In this document: one piece after another, positions 29,701 to 40,613 of the stretch | Numbering within the stretch: position 1 is the first letter of the stretch | How the letters are laid out: the number at the start of each line of letters is the position of its first letter | Assembly (NCBI GenBank): GCA_903789525.1 | Contig: CAIFER010000001.1 | Span: forward strand, 930,001 to 994,000 | Source of the DNA: an uncultured Aeriscardovia sp. | Lineage (GTDB): Bacteria > Actinomycetota > Actinomycetes > Actinomycetales > Bifidobacteriaceae | Length of the DNA: 64,000 bases | Direction: 5' to 3' | The notes under the pieces: generated by a model | Database searches by the model: none | Told to the model about the DNA's origin: nothing | Seen by the model: only the letters and a program-made list of their open reading frames with translations | Program-made: the position numbers and the translations under genes

Positions 29701-31092
29701 TTACCACGTGGAGACTTCTTCGATGCCCGTCTCGCCCTGCGCTGGGGAGATGCGCATCTGCGTGTGATTGAGCAACGCATACGAGTGGTCATCGTTGCTC
29801 TTGTTACGGATCATGAACGTGCACGCATTCTGGCCGGTTGCAACGGCGACCATATCTGTGACATTCGGATCCGTCTTGCTCGGCACACGCAGCGACGTAA
29901 AGAGCTTGAAATCACCCGAATTAAACAAGTGCAGCGGCACCTGGAAGCGGACCGTGTGATGCCCGTGCTTCTTCATCTTGAACACCTTGGAACCGGTATC
30001 ATACGAAATACCGCCACGCCGAATATCGTTCAGCGAGATAGCGAGATAGAAGTCGCCCGGCTCATCGTACTGATATTCCACACCGAACGTGAACGTATCC
30101 TTGCTCGTCATCACTGGTGATGAAATCGGGAACGTCCGCAACAGAGGGCACTTGGCGTTCAACCCCTCTGGATACGTCTTCTGCGGCTTTCCTGCAGCAT
30201 TGGACTGCTCGATTTGCTTCGCGCGGTCCTCTTGCTTCTTCTGTTCGACGCGCAAATTCTCGAGCGTATACGCGTCTGCTACAGATTCTGGGTCACCGAT
30301 GATCGAAATATCGCCATCCGTAATGAGCATGGCACGCGTGCAATACCGCTTGACTGCGCCCATATCGTGCGTCACGAGAATGACGGTCTTCGTTGGATCC
30401 TTCTTGACTTCAGAGAAGTAGTTGTCGCACTTGCGCTGGAATGCCTCATCGCCGACAGCGAGCACCTCATCGAGCACGAGGATATCTGCGTGCGCCTTAA
30501 TCGCCACTGAAAACGCCAGACGCACCTGCATTCCAGACGAGTAGTTCTTCAGCTTCTGATCCATGAAGTCCTGCAGCTCAGCAAAATCGACGATATCGTC
30601 ATACATGGCATCGATTTGCTTGTTCGAGAACCCCAGCAAATTGCCGTTCAGGTACACGTTTTCGCGGCCGGTCAGCTCTGGATTGAAGCCCACGCCGAGC
30701 TCGATAAACGGAACGAGCTTGCCTTTGACGGATACTGAACCTTTATTCGGGTAGTAAATCTGCGAAATAATCTTCAAGAGCGTCGACTTGCCACCGCCGT
30801 TGCGACCGACAATCCCGAAGAACTCGCCCTGATGCACCTGGAAATTGATATCTTTCAGGACAACCTGATTGCGATAGCCACGAATGCCCTTGGCCCAATT
30901 GATGAACAGCTGCTTGAGCCCGGTCGCCTGTTCCGTCGGCAGTTTGAAGCTCTTGCCCACGTGATTGACACTCAGGACGACAGGGCGCTTACTGTAGCGA
31001 TCGAGGCCTTCCTCGCCATCGTCAGAATCAGCTGACGTAGTTGTCGATTGTTCGTTGTGATGAGCCGTCTCACTCATGATGTGTATCCTCAC
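29701..31092 (-). CDS. ABC transporter ATP-binding protein, polysaccharide export (Wzt/TagH type)
   Basis: GIVGRNGGGKSTLLKIISQIYYPNKGSVSVKGKLVPFIELGVGFNPELTGRENVYLNG plus Wzt-like C-terminal domain. Confidence 0.9.
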   Translation of the reverse strand: MRIHIMSETAHHNEQSTTTSADSDDGEEGLDRYSKRPVVLSVNHVGKSFKLPTEQATGLKQLFINWAKGIRGYRNQVVLKDINFQVHQGEFFGIVGRNGGGKSTLLKIISQIYYPNKGSVSVKGKLVPFIELGVGFNPELTGRENVYLNGNLLGFSNKQIDAMYDDIVDFAELQDFMDQKLKNYSSGMQVRLAFSVAIKAHADILVLDEVLAVGDEAFQRKCDNYFSEVKKDPTKTVILVTHDMGAVKRYCTRAMLITDGDISIIGDPESVADAYTLENLRVEQKKQEDRAKQIEQSNAAGKPQKTYPEGLNAKCPLLRTFPISSPVMTSKDTFTFGVEYQYDEPGDFYLAISLNDIRRGGISYDTGSKVFKMKKHGHHTVRFQVPLHLFNSGDFKLFTSLRVPSKTDPNVTDMVAVATGQNACTFMIRNKSNDDHSYALLNHTQMRISPAQGETGIEEVSTW

Positions 31093-32963
31093 CGATTCAT
31101 ATCCAAGTAATCACGCCAGAATGCCTGTGATGTCAGCGTGCTGCGTGCGGCTTCATACTGCTTCTTGAGCTGGCGACGGTGTCCGTTGTAATAGTGCAGA
31201 TCGCGATGGAACCGATGCAACAGATCCTGATATTCGTGAATATCCTTTTCACGAATAGCACCCTTCTTGTTCCACCAGTCGATCACAATGATGTACTGCT
31301 TGCCGCGCAACACTCCAGCTGGGTACGCCCATCCGTTGGCCGGAATCACGATATAACCCTTACCGCGCGTGTGGAGCAGACGCTGGCCATTATCCGTCAC
31401 ATAATCTTCGAGACGCTGAACCAGATGCCTCGGCTTATCGCTGTCGATGATCTGACGCGAATAGTTCGAGACCTTGAAGTCAAGCCCGAGCTGTGCGGCT
31501 TGCTTTTCGAGCTCATCAAAACTGACGAGCTTTTCCTTGTTGCGATTAGCGGCAAGGAACGTATCTTCAGCCGTATTCTTTGCCTCGATGAATCGCGGTC
31601 CTTTCAGATAATCCTCAAACGCGTCGAGGCAGAGGCGAGCATTCTGATAGCCGAACTTCTTGAGCTCGAGGCGCAGATCGTTCCGCAGCTGGTAAATGAA
31701 ATCTGAGTACGGCGCAAAACCAGTCGTATCGCGAGCAACAAGTGTATTGCGCAACGTCTGATACCGCTCAACCGCAGCGTTGTAGCGAATCTGGAACGGC
31801 ATGTGCCAAATGCAGATTCCGTTCATCGTGATCAGTGGCAAATGGCAACGGTAACCGTATTCTGCATCGTCACAACGGACAAAGAACGGAAGCGGCATTC
31901 CGACCTTCTTGATGGCAGAAATCGGGATAACGCAATACCACCACGCTGCATACCGTTGAATGGAATGAATCTGCTTTGGCGGGATGAAGTCCTCGTTGTA
32001 AACGAGATCACGGAAGGCAACAAGACGCAGCGGCGGCTTGATCGGGACAAATGCACCGTCCTGATTCATGTAACCGGTGTCCTCGCTCTGCTCATCACCG
32101 ATGATGTAATTGAGCATTGCGCCGCTGATCATGCTGTTCTGATAGTGATCATTGAGAATCTGGAGCAACACGTACGTGCGCTTGATCGATTCGGGTGAAA
32201 TAGAAACATCGTCATCCATGAGGAGAACGTGCGTTGCCTGCGGCTTCTGATCAAGCGCAGCGAGCATTCCGCGCGCAAATCCACCGGAACCACCAACATT
32301 GCGATTTGGAATCACGGTCACGGTCTCGTCGCTGAGTGCCTGTGCATCGAGCGTGCGGCCGTTATCGATGACGTACATGTGGAAATGCTGGGCGATGTCT
32401 TCCGACGAATGGCCGATCGTCCGCTTGATGAGAGCGACGTTCGCAGTGATATAGCTCTCTTTCTTGAACGTCGTCGTCGCAAGAGCAAGATTGATAGGAC
32501 GCAGCGGCTGCGTGACGTCGAGGCTGTAATAACCGTTGCGCACATACACAGGGCCATCCGTGATCAGCTTGAAGCCAGTGATCACCATGTCATCAGTAAC
32601 AGTGAGATCAACATCGAGTGGCTTCCACTGGTCAGAACCCGCAACAGAGACGGGATCGTTCACATCCTCAGGAGCGTGCCCAAAGACTGTGCCCTTCGTC
32701 TGCTGGAATTTGAGGGATGCGCCTTTGACTTCCAAATGCAGATGGAACGCTGTTGCCGTCGTGTACGTGAGGAGTTTGCGGACGGAAAGAGAGTTGAAAT
32801 ATGTGGTGAAGTCATATGTGGCCGCATCACACAACTGCCATGCGCCGTCTGAAGAATCCTTGACAGGAACAAGAGACCCGGTTGCATGGCAATACATCCC
32901 CGGATAGTTCAGTGCGCGCTCATTATTTTCCAACAAGATATGCGCAAAAGTAACTGTTGGCAT
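31089..32963 (-). CDS. GlfT2-like glycosyltransferase
   Basis: NRNVGGSGGFARGMLAALDQKPQATHVLLMDDDVSISPESI; overlaps next gene by 4 nt. Confidence 0.87.
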   Translation of the reverse strand: MPTVTFAHILLENNERALNYPGMYCHATGSLVPVKDSSDGAWQLCDAATYDFTTYFNSLSVRKLLTYTTATAFHLHLEVKGASLKFQQTKGTVFGHAPEDVNDPVSVAGSDQWKPLDVDLTVTDDMVITGFKLITDGPVYVRNGYYSLDVTQPLRPINLALATTTFKKESYITANVALIKRTIGHSSEDIAQHFHMYVIDNGRTLDAQALSDETVTVIPNRNVGGSGGFARGMLAALDQKPQATHVLLMDDDVSISPESIKRTYVLLQILNDHYQNSMISGAMLNYIIGDEQSEDTGYMNQDGAFVPIKPPLRLVAFRDLVYNEDFIPPKQIHSIQRYAAWWYCVIPISAIKKVGMPLPFFVRCDDAEYGYRCHLPLITMNGICIWHMPFQIRYNAAVERYQTLRNTLVARDTTGFAPYSDFIYQLRNDLRLELKKFGYQNARLCLDAFEDYLKGPRFIEAKNTAEDTFLAANRNKEKLVSFDELEKQAAQLGLDFKVSNYSRQIIDSDKPRHLVQRLEDYVTDNGQRLLHTRGKGYIVIPANGWAYPAGVLRGKQYIIVIDWWNKKGAIREKDIHEYQDLLHRFHRDLHYYNGHRRQLKKQYEAARSTLTSQAFWRDYLDMNR

Positions 32964-33013
32964 GAGAAACCTTCTCTCTTCGTCGGGTAAATCCTATCAA
33001 TCGCAGATCGCCC

Positions 33014-33862
33014 TTACATCACTTCCGCGAATCTCTTTTCATACTTCTTAAATACAACAATGCCTAGCACAAAGATAATGGCCGTGATGAGCAGTGGAAT
33101 CAGTTTGATCCACCACTCTGATGCCGAAAATTGGTTCCAAATCGTCGGCTGTGTGGCAGGAGCTATGAGATTGTGCCGAATATCCTGAATGCACTGTGCA
33201 AACGGATTGAGCAGCTCTAGCCGCGCGAGCTTACTGATCAGCCCACCGCCGCCGCGATTAATGACGTACGAAAGAGGATAAATAATCGGCATCGCGTAGA
33301 AGACGAGCTGCTGAAGAACATCCCAAATGTGCGCGATATCACGGTAATAGACGTACATCGTCGCCATAATGAGCGTCCAGCCGAGCGTCACCAAATACAG
33401 TTCGATAAAGTTCAAGGGCAGCAAAATGACTCGCCATGTGAACTGAACGCGATTGAGAATGGCAAACAGGAGAACGACGAGGAGATTGATGCCGTAACTG
33501 ATCAGCCCACCGACGGTGGCCGAAACGACGACGATGTAGTTCGGAAAATGGATCTTGCGCAGCAAATCACCGCGATCAACGACTGACCGCAGTCCCACAT
33601 TCGTTGAATCCGTTACAAACTGCCATGAGCTGATGCCGAGGAGCAACACGACTGGGTACGTCGGCGTGCCATCAGACATGCGCAGGAATCGAGCGAACAC
33701 AAGGTACATGACCGCGAACATCATGAGCGGTTCAAGCACAGACCACAAGACTCCGAGGAAGGAACCTTGATAGCGAAGCCGGAAGTCGGTGTGGACGAGC
33801 CCTCGTAAGACGACAGAGGAATACCCATAGCGCCGATGCAGTGTGCTGATCCAAGACCTCAT
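33014..33862 (-). CDS. ABC-2 type transporter permease, polysaccharide export (Wzm/TagG type)
   Basis: DFRLRYQGSFLGVLWSVLEPLMMFAVMYLVFARFLR. Confidence 0.9.
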   Translation of the reverse strand: MRSWISTLHRRYGYSSVVLRGLVHTDFRLRYQGSFLGVLWSVLEPLMMFAVMYLVFARFLRMSDGTPTYPVVLLLGISSWQFVTDSTNVGLRSVVDRGDLLRKIHFPNYIVVVSATVGGLISYGINLLVVLLFAILNRVQFTWRVILLPLNFIELYLVTLGWTLIMATMYVYYRDIAHIWDVLQQLVFYAMPIIYPLSYVINRGGGGLISKLARLELLNPFAQCIQDIRHNLIAPATQPTIWNQFSASEWWIKLIPLLITAIIFVLGIVVFKKYEKRFAEVM

Positions 33863-33926
33863 GAGAAAAAATTATAGTGTCGTCGTTGAATCGAGACGCT
33901 TCCGAGGACAAATCACCGACTAATCC

Positions 33927-36137
33927 TCACAAAACAATCCGATACAGCTTGTTCTGACCGTCGTTAAGGACGAGTTTCATTCCCGGAATATGGCGGCGGT
34001 GCGCGAGCGCATCCATCTGTCCCCACTCATCCAAGCCGTAGTCAACGCCAGCACCTTTATCGCGCACCCAGCCTGGAATGCTCTTAATAGGCTTAAATCC
34101 GCTGCGATCGCCCAAGACCAACATGTACTTCACGTGAAGTCTGCGCACGGCTGCACGAACAGACGGGTCTGTGAGGTTCCCCATACCGTGGATCAGCGTG
34201 ATCGAATCCTTCGTCGGATCGCCCATCCAGTTGCCGTCCAGCGACTTATACAGCACATTCATGCCATTGAGAGAGTACGCAAAGCAGCTGCCGTCAAATG
34301 GCTGGTTGATCACTACATCTGCGCGCGTGATCTTCTCAGCCCGCTGAACGAAGTCTTGCTCCGCCAACGTGTAGATCTGATGAGACACGTTATGACTGTC
34401 ATTGTCTTTGGCCAAATCGTTGATGACCGGCGAGAACCCTTGCTTGAGTGTGATCTTTCCGAAGCCAAGTTGAGGGCGGACACTGAAAATGGCGAGCACG
34501 ATAACGAGGAACGTAACAAATCCATTGCGAGCAAACGTGTGACCCGAGCCGCTCAAATCTGCAATCACGCCATTAGCCAGCTTGAGAGCGATCGTGGCAC
34601 TGACCCACAGTCCAAGACCAGCCAGTGGAATGGCTGGGAGGATTGCGTTGGCGGCCAACCTGAACGGATCGGTGTACCAAAAGCCCGTCAGCAGCTGTTT
34701 CATCTGCCCCTGCGTCGTTGAGCTCAGCGCATAGAGGAAGAGGAAAAGAACGTACGCACAATCAAGCCACACATATTCGCGGTGGAAGAGCGTATAGCAG
34801 ACGCCAATCACCACCAAAGCTGCCAAAGCGATCTGCGGGGTTGGTTCTTGTGTGAAGCCGAGTGACAGCGCGTTCGAAACTGCCTGCTGAACTCCGAGCA
34901 AATTCGGCCAATTGAAAGTGACCGTCCGCTGCATAAACGGTGCTCGGAAGAGTGCGATCCAAATGACAACAATCGCACCGGCCAACACGATATCAATGAG
35001 AGTCGCCACGCACACGCGCACCCACTGAGCGGTAATACCGGTCTGGCGAACGTACGAAGACACCTGCGAAAAGAGATAAACGGCAAGGATGATCGCTGCA
35101 GTGAAGATACCGTTGGGCTGGCTGATGGCAACGCCGATCGCGCTGACGATGAAAAGTGGAATGAGCGCGCCGCGAGTCCTCCATGATGTCCGCGCATCGA
35201 AGATGGCAAGTCCTTCGAAGAGCAGGATCGGAAGAATGGCAAACGAAAGGAAATTCGAGAAGAGAGGGCCGAAGCTCAGCAAACGCCATGGGTACGGAAC
35301 GAAGAGCATACACACCGCGGCACTCATCGCCCATTGCTGAGCAGAATTCCGGAACAGCCAGCGAGACAGCACGAGCCAACTTGCCGGAACAATGAATGCC
35401 AGCACAGCTGCGTTGACGGCATTTGCAGCAAGCGTGACAGGAGCATGGCAGATCACTGCGGTCAACGCAACGAGCGCATGCCATCCGGTGGGATAAAACG
35501 TCGAACCGACAGTGGGCACAATCGCACCTGAATGCAGCGTAGAGTAATTACCCGAATCCATGAAGTGCTGCACAATCGAGTAATGCCACGCTGTGTCATA
35601 GTGCTGGCTGAACGACAGAGGCCCATCGAGCGCTTTCATATCAATGAACACGGTCAGAATAATTCCCACTGCAAACGGAACGAAGAACCAATATCGTTCA
35701 GAAGCCTTTTGCGGGAATCGCAACACACGAGCGATTGGAGCGAGGCGAGATGGCCGAGGAGATGCATCCCTCGCTGCAGACGAAGACGCTTGGGTGCGGA
35801 CGTGATGTGCATGCGCAATCACTTCGCTGACGCACACGCAGATAATTAACACAAATCCGAGCGGAAGCACAAAAGTCAGAGGCGTCACCCGCACATGCAG
35901 AAGTGAATACGCCATCATCATGATTTGCCCGCACGCTATTGTCACCGGCGCAGAGAGTGCGAGCGCCATGAGCCACGGCAAGCGGAACGTTCTCAAAAGA
36001 AAACAGCCAGGAACAACCAATAGAAGAAGACTCACGAGTGCTGCGATACAAAATAGAATCCACATTCCCATAAGTTTTGACCTCGTGTCTGATCTGGCCG
36101 AAGTGTGACGACAAATCCAGGTAGTCAGTTTACTCAA
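33927..36137 (-). CDS. Large multi-TM protein, DUF6541-like
   Basis: 736 aa with many hydrophobic segments; YSIVQHFMDSGNYSTLHSG...FYPTGWHALVAL and neighbourhood resemble DUF6541 proteins of surface-polysaccharide loci. Confidence 0.65.
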   Translation of the reverse strand: MSKLTTWICRHTSARSDTRSKLMGMWILFCIAALVSLLLLVVPGCFLLRTFRLPWLMALALSAPVTIACGQIMMMAYSLLHVRVTPLTFVLPLGFVLIICVCVSEVIAHAHHVRTQASSSAARDASPRPSRLAPIARVLRFPQKASERYWFFVPFAVGIILTVFIDMKALDGPLSFSQHYDTAWHYSIVQHFMDSGNYSTLHSGAIVPTVGSTFYPTGWHALVALTAVICHAPVTLAANAVNAAVLAFIVPASWLVLSRWLFRNSAQQWAMSAAVCMLFVPYPWRLLSFGPLFSNFLSFAILPILLFEGLAIFDARTSWRTRGALIPLFIVSAIGVAISQPNGIFTAAIILAVYLFSQVSSYVRQTGITAQWVRVCVATLIDIVLAGAIVVIWIALFRAPFMQRTVTFNWPNLLGVQQAVSNALSLGFTQEPTPQIALAALVVIGVCYTLFHREYVWLDCAYVLFLFLYALSSTTQGQMKQLLTGFWYTDPFRLAANAILPAIPLAGLGLWVSATIALKLANGVIADLSGSGHTFARNGFVTFLVIVLAIFSVRPQLGFGKITLKQGFSPVINDLAKDNDSHNVSHQIYTLAEQDFVQRAEKITRADVVINQPFDGSCFAYSLNGMNVLYKSLDGNWMGDPTKDSITLIHGMGNLTDPSVRAAVRRLHVKYMLVLGDRSGFKPIKSIPGWVRDKGAGVDYGLDEWGQMDALAHRRHIPGMKLVLNDGQNKLYRIVL

Positions 36138-36226
36138 TCACCAGAATACCGTCTCAGACGCGGTGACCGGCAATGATTGCTCCTGATTCCTCTCTAGTCG
36201 GTACAATAAAGACGATTGATCTGTAA

Positions 36227-37357
36227 GTGAGAGGGGAAGCAATGGCGGATCAGACAGATCGCGCACATCTTTCAGATCAAGTGAACCGGTCGGTGAACCG
36301 TGATCACACGATCACCGCAGAAGTCAATCAGGCGAATGTCGCCGTGCTGATCCCTTGTTACAACGAATCTGTCACCATCTCGAAGGTCGTCAAGGACTTT
36401 CAGCGTGTGCTTCCCCATGCCACAATTTACGTCTACGACAACAATTCCACCGACGGCACCGCTGATCTTGCTCGCCGTGCTGGAGCCGTTGTCCGCAGCG
36501 AGCCACGGCAAGGCAAAGGCAACGTCATTCGCGCGATGTTCCAAGACATCGATGCGGACGCGTACGTGATGGTTGACGGCGACGACACGTACCCTGCTGA
36601 AGCTGCACCAGCCATGATCGAACGCGTGCTCCACGGTTACGACATGGTGATCGGCGACCGACTTTCGTCCACCTATTTCACTGAAAACAAGCGTCCCTTC
36701 CACAATGCAGGAAATGTGCTCGTCCGTGGTGCCATCAATCATCTGTTCCACGCGCACATCACCGATATCATGACCGGTTACCGCGCTATGAGCTTCAGTT
36801 TCGTGAAAACGTACCCGGCACTCTCTCGCGGCTTTGAACTTGAAACCGAAATGACGATTCACGCGCTCGATAAAAACGTCAAAATCACGTCATTGCCCGT
36901 CAACTACCGTGATCGACCGAAAGGTTCCTACTCCAAGCTCAATACGGTCGGAGACGGCATGCGTGTCTTGGGCACGATTGGACGCATGATTCGCGAATAC
37001 AAGCCACTGCCATTCTTTAGCTGGCTGGGCGGCATCATTGGCGTCATCGGCCTCGGATTCATGATTTCTGTCTTCGTTGACTTTTGGAAGACCCACGAAG
37101 TACAGCGATTCCCGACACTCTTTTGCGCAATCTTTATGATCTTGACCGGACTGCTCTTCTTCATTTCCGGCCTCATTTTGGACGTGATCGCCAAACGAGA
37201 CCGGAAAGATTTCACGTTCCAGTCAAATCTGATTGATTATGAGCGCCGATCGCGAGCACCTCGGAGCACGAGCTCCAGCCAATCGACGCGATCTAGCCAA
37301 TCCAGCGCTGCGCAGTCGTCCGATTTGCTCTCCACGCACGCACATTCGTCCCATTAG
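36227..37357 (+). CDS. Glycosyltransferase family 2 (polyprenyl-phosphate GT type)
   Basis: VAVLIPCYNESVTISKVVKDFQRVLPHATIYVYDNNSTDGTADLARRAGAVVRSEPRQGKGNVIRAMF. Confidence 0.9.
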   Translation: MRGEAMADQTDRAHLSDQVNRSVNRDHTITAEVNQANVAVLIPCYNESVTISKVVKDFQRVLPHATIYVYDNNSTDGTADLARRAGAVVRSEPRQGKGNVIRAMFQDIDADAYVMVDGDDTYPAEAAPAMIERVLHGYDMVIGDRLSSTYFTENKRPFHNAGNVLVRGAINHLFHAHITDIMTGYRAMSFSFVKTYPALSRGFELETEMTIHALDKNVKITSLPVNYRDRPKGSYSKLNTVGDGMRVLGTIGRMIREYKPLPFFSWLGGIIGVIGLGFMISVFVDFWKTHEVQRFPTLFCAIFMILTGLLFFISGLILDVIAKRDRKDFTFQSNLIDYERRSRAPRSTSSSQSTRSSQSSAAQSSDLLSTHAHSSH

Positions 37358-40300
37358 CCATACGGTTCGAATCGACATCGACGACAAAGTCAGGATCGAC
37401 AGCCGAATGCAACACAAATGAATTACCGGTACGAACGGCAACCCACCGCTGAGCACGCGTGCCATTCGACGCAAACTGCCGAATATTCTGCCCATCAGCA
37501 GCACGTCCACTGTCCAAATCCAGGACCTTACCCGTTGCTGCGTTCGTCAGAATGACGTATCCGTTCCGATCGTGGCTGACGACCCACAACTGAGCAGCCG
37601 TCCCATTGGATCGATAAATCTGTACATTTGCGCCGTCAACAGCAGAAGCACCTTTGACATCCAGGGCAAATTCACGATCAGAAGCGCTGAAGAGTCGATG
37701 CGGACCATCCGACAAATCACGACGATGAGCTAGCGCGAGGAGATCTGCCGCTTGAGTGCCGATAGCAGGCGGCTGCGCAATCAGATGCTGACCGTCTGTA
37801 TCATTGAGCTTCCACGCCCGCACGTGCGTTCCATTCGCCATCCGATCCGAGTCGATATCGAGTGCGAAACCCGGATCAACTGCAGAATGGAACGTCAACT
37901 TCGTCCCTGAGCGCTCAACAATCCAGCGTTGAGCCCACGTATTATTCGCCTGCCACAAGTCGATGGCACGCCCTTGCTCAGCACGCGCACCAGAAAGATC
38001 GAGAACTTTCCCGGTTTCCACTTGCGTCAGCGTGACATATCCGACATCGTCATGGGTGACGTTCCACAGCTGGCCTTCCGTCCCATCCTGACTGGCCAGT
38101 TGCACACGAGAACCGCTTCCTGCCAACGCAAAGGATGAGTTACGTGCTGCAGCAAATCGGTATGTGCCGTCCTTGAGAGCAGAGCGATTAGCAGACGCGA
38201 GACGGTCGATAATATCGCGCGTGGACGCTGCCTGAATAATTCTGAACCGCTGAGCGGGCGTGCCGTTGCCGTCGAAGAGCTGCAACTTGGCGCCGTTGTG
38301 CGCCTGACCAGATGGCACGTCGATATACCGGCCAGAATTGCGATTATAAAAGCCGACGGTTCCGTTGCCATTTCCCCGCACATACCAGTTCTGAGATTGC
38401 GTACCGTTTGGCGAATACTGCTGGATTGCAGTGCCATTGGTAGTTCCGCCGTTGCGTACATCGACCGCTTTACCAGAGTTTCGATCGAAGATGCGATACA
38501 CGCCATTGCCCACCGACTCGATCCGGTAGCGCTGAGCAGTCGTGCCGTTGGATTGGTACAGCTGAACCGGCGTGCCGTTGGACGTGCTGGCGGCCGGAAT
38601 ATCTGCGACCTGATTGGTATTGATCGTGCTCTCGATTTTGACACTCGTATTCGTTGGCACGTTGCGCACAGCTGGAACAGACGTCAGCATGAACTTTTGG
38701 TTCGCGCCGACGCCCGGATTCCACAGTTGAACCGTTGTCCCATTCGCTGTACTGCGTCCTGTCAAATCAAGAATGTAATTGCCTAAGGCAGACTGAATGA
38801 AGACAGCTCCCCCACCGGCTTGACGAACGTACCACCTTTGAGCGCGCGTACCGTTGGCCGTATACTGCTGGACTCGCTGACCGTTGCGAGCCGCAGCCGA
38901 CGGGACATCAAGCGCCTTGCCGGAATTCATATTGACGATTGTGTACGTGCCATCTGCATGGCGAGTAAACGTAAAGCGCTGAGCTCGCGTGCCATTCCCT
39001 GTATACGTGCGAACCGTCGTGCCAGCGTGAGTGCTTGCACCAGGAATCTCCACACTGGAAGAATCGGACTGGAACGAGTCGATGTAATAGTCTCCATTCG
39101 GAATTGAAGCGAGCGGGAAACTCGAGGCCTGCAGCAGCGGAGCTGCAGGGGCAACAGGACGGGCGGATCCGTAGCCGAAAGCATCCAAATCAACGCTGTG
39201 CGTCGGAAAACCGTTAATACTGCCCCGATCTGAATACTGCCAACCACGGAAATTACTGGAGAATCGCGTAAATTGCAGTCGCGATCCGTACTGAGCAACC
39301 CATGACACGTGGGAGATAATTGATGGACTGTTGAGCGTCGTATCGAGGTAAGACGTGTACGAATAGACGCCTGTATTCGTGTATCCATGCGAGCGCATTT
39401 GAGCCAGCCATGCGTTCACAATTCCCACATAAGCGCCTGTCCCCGGATGACCTGCGAAGTTCTCCAGATCAAGATAAACCGGGAATGACAACGTCGATGG
39501 CCGCACTCCGTTTTGTTGCAGGATGCGAACCGTGAAATCGGCTTCTTGACGCGCTTGAGCAGCCGTACGAGCTGTCGAATACATGTAAATGCCAAATGGA
39601 ATATGAAGCCGCTTGCACTCGGCAATATTGCGATTGACTTTCTTATCCCGGTACACGCGCCCGTAGTTGGTGCGAATGATCGCTCCCTGCACGCCTGACG
39701 ACCGCGCTGCACTCCAGTTGATATTCGACTGCCATTCTGAAACATCGACGACGCGACGAGCTTGCCGAATAACCGGCTGATTATGCGAGTTCATGAAAAC
39801 TTGTTCAGAACCGATCGAACCCCAATGAGCACCATACAGTCCAGTGAAATTCGAGATGGCGTGAGTGGAGATGTGACTTACTGACGGTGACTGTGAAAGA
39901 CGAGCACCGCGAATGAGATCAGTCCGGATACGCCCACGAACAGTTCCATCAGCTTGTTCGCGTGTTGACACCACTTCTGACGACGTTGTGACAGAGCCTT
40001 CGTGACGGGTCTGCTGTGAGCGCTGGAACGCATCCACCTCGTGCCGGGCGGTTGCAATCGGAACCGGGATAAACCGAATGCCATTTGACTTGGCGAGTGG
40101 ATCGGCCGGCAGATCTGGAGTGCCTACGATCTTCGGGTCAGTTGTGCGGCGACCGCTTTCAACGTTGTAGAGCGTACCGTCAGGAGTTTGCGCGTAGTGC
40201 GTGCCAACAACCTGAGCATCGTCAGGAATCGAAGGAGAAATCGAAGTCGGCAGCTGAGCCGCTGGATTTTCTGTAAAGTATCCGGGCTGTGCGATCGCTT

Positions 40301-40613
40301 GCTGAAAACCACTGACGTTTTGTTCGACCTGTGGTTGCTGTGGCTGCTGGGCTTGCGGAGATTGCTGCTCAGAAACTGTCGCAGAATGGTCGACAGCCTG
40401 CTCAGAGTGTATTGGCTGCGTTGATTGCGCACCATGATGCACTCGTGCTGGTGACTGCGCTTTTTGAGCAATCGGCGTCGGGCGAACAGCCGCAAACATT
40501 TGTGTTGCTTCGGTGACTAACGCCCCTGAAGCCGCAAGCGCGGTGAGAACAGCACCAGCCTTCTTCGCCTGTGCTGACCTATCAGACTTGAGAGCATGCT
40601 TTCCTCGTACCAT
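37293..40613 (-). CDS. GH25 lysozyme-like cell-wall hydrolase with multiple ricin-type beta-trefoil repeats
   Basis: RVVDVSEWQSNINWSAARSSGVQGAIIRTNYG...FPVYLDLENFAG (GH25), then repeated NGTxAQRWxV/QxxNGTxxQ lectin motifs; probable start MVRGKHALKS at 40613. Confidence 0.88.
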   Translation of the reverse strand: MVRGKHALKSDRSAQAKKAGAVLTALAASGALVTEATQMFAAVRPTPIAQKAQSPARVHHGAQSTQPIHSEQAVDHSATVSEQQSPQAQQPQQPQVEQNVSGFQQAIAQPGYFTENPAAQLPTSISPSIPDDAQVVGTHYAQTPDGTLYNVESGRRTTDPKIVGTPDLPADPLAKSNGIRFIPVPIATARHEVDAFQRSQQTRHEGSVTTSSEVVSTREQADGTVRGRIRTDLIRGARLSQSPSVSHISTHAISNFTGLYGAHWGSIGSEQVFMNSHNQPVIRQARRVVDVSEWQSNINWSAARSSGVQGAIIRTNYGRVYRDKKVNRNIAECKRLHIPFGIYMYSTARTAAQARQEADFTVRILQQNGVRPSTLSFPVYLDLENFAGHPGTGAYVGIVNAWLAQMRSHGYTNTGVYSYTSYLDTTLNSPSIISHVSWVAQYGSRLQFTRFSSNFRGWQYSDRGSINGFPTHSVDLDAFGYGSARPVAPAAPLLQASSFPLASIPNGDYYIDSFQSDSSSVEIPGASTHAGTTVRTYTGNGTRAQRFTFTRHADGTYTIVNMNSGKALDVPSAAARNGQRVQQYTANGTRAQRWYVRQAGGGAVFIQSALGNYILDLTGRSTANGTTVQLWNPGVGANQKFMLTSVPAVRNVPTNTSVKIESTINTNQVADIPAASTSNGTPVQLYQSNGTTAQRYRIESVGNGVYRIFDRNSGKAVDVRNGGTTNGTAIQQYSPNGTQSQNWYVRGNGNGTVGFYNRNSGRYIDVPSGQAHNGAKLQLFDGNGTPAQRFRIIQAASTRDIIDRLASANRSALKDGTYRFAAARNSSFALAGSGSRVQLASQDGTEGQLWNVTHDDVGYVTLTQVETGKVLDLSGARAEQGRAIDLWQANNTWAQRWIVERSGTKLTFHSAVDPGFALDIDSDRMANGTHVRAWKLNDTDGQHLIAQPPAIGTQAADLLALAHRRDLSDGPHRLFSASDREFALDVKGASAVDGANVQIYRSNGTAAQLWVVSHDRNGYVILTNAATGKVLDLDSGRAADGQNIRQFASNGTRAQRWVAVRTGNSFVLHSAVDPDFVVDVDSNRMANGTNVRAWRANRTTAQRWIG

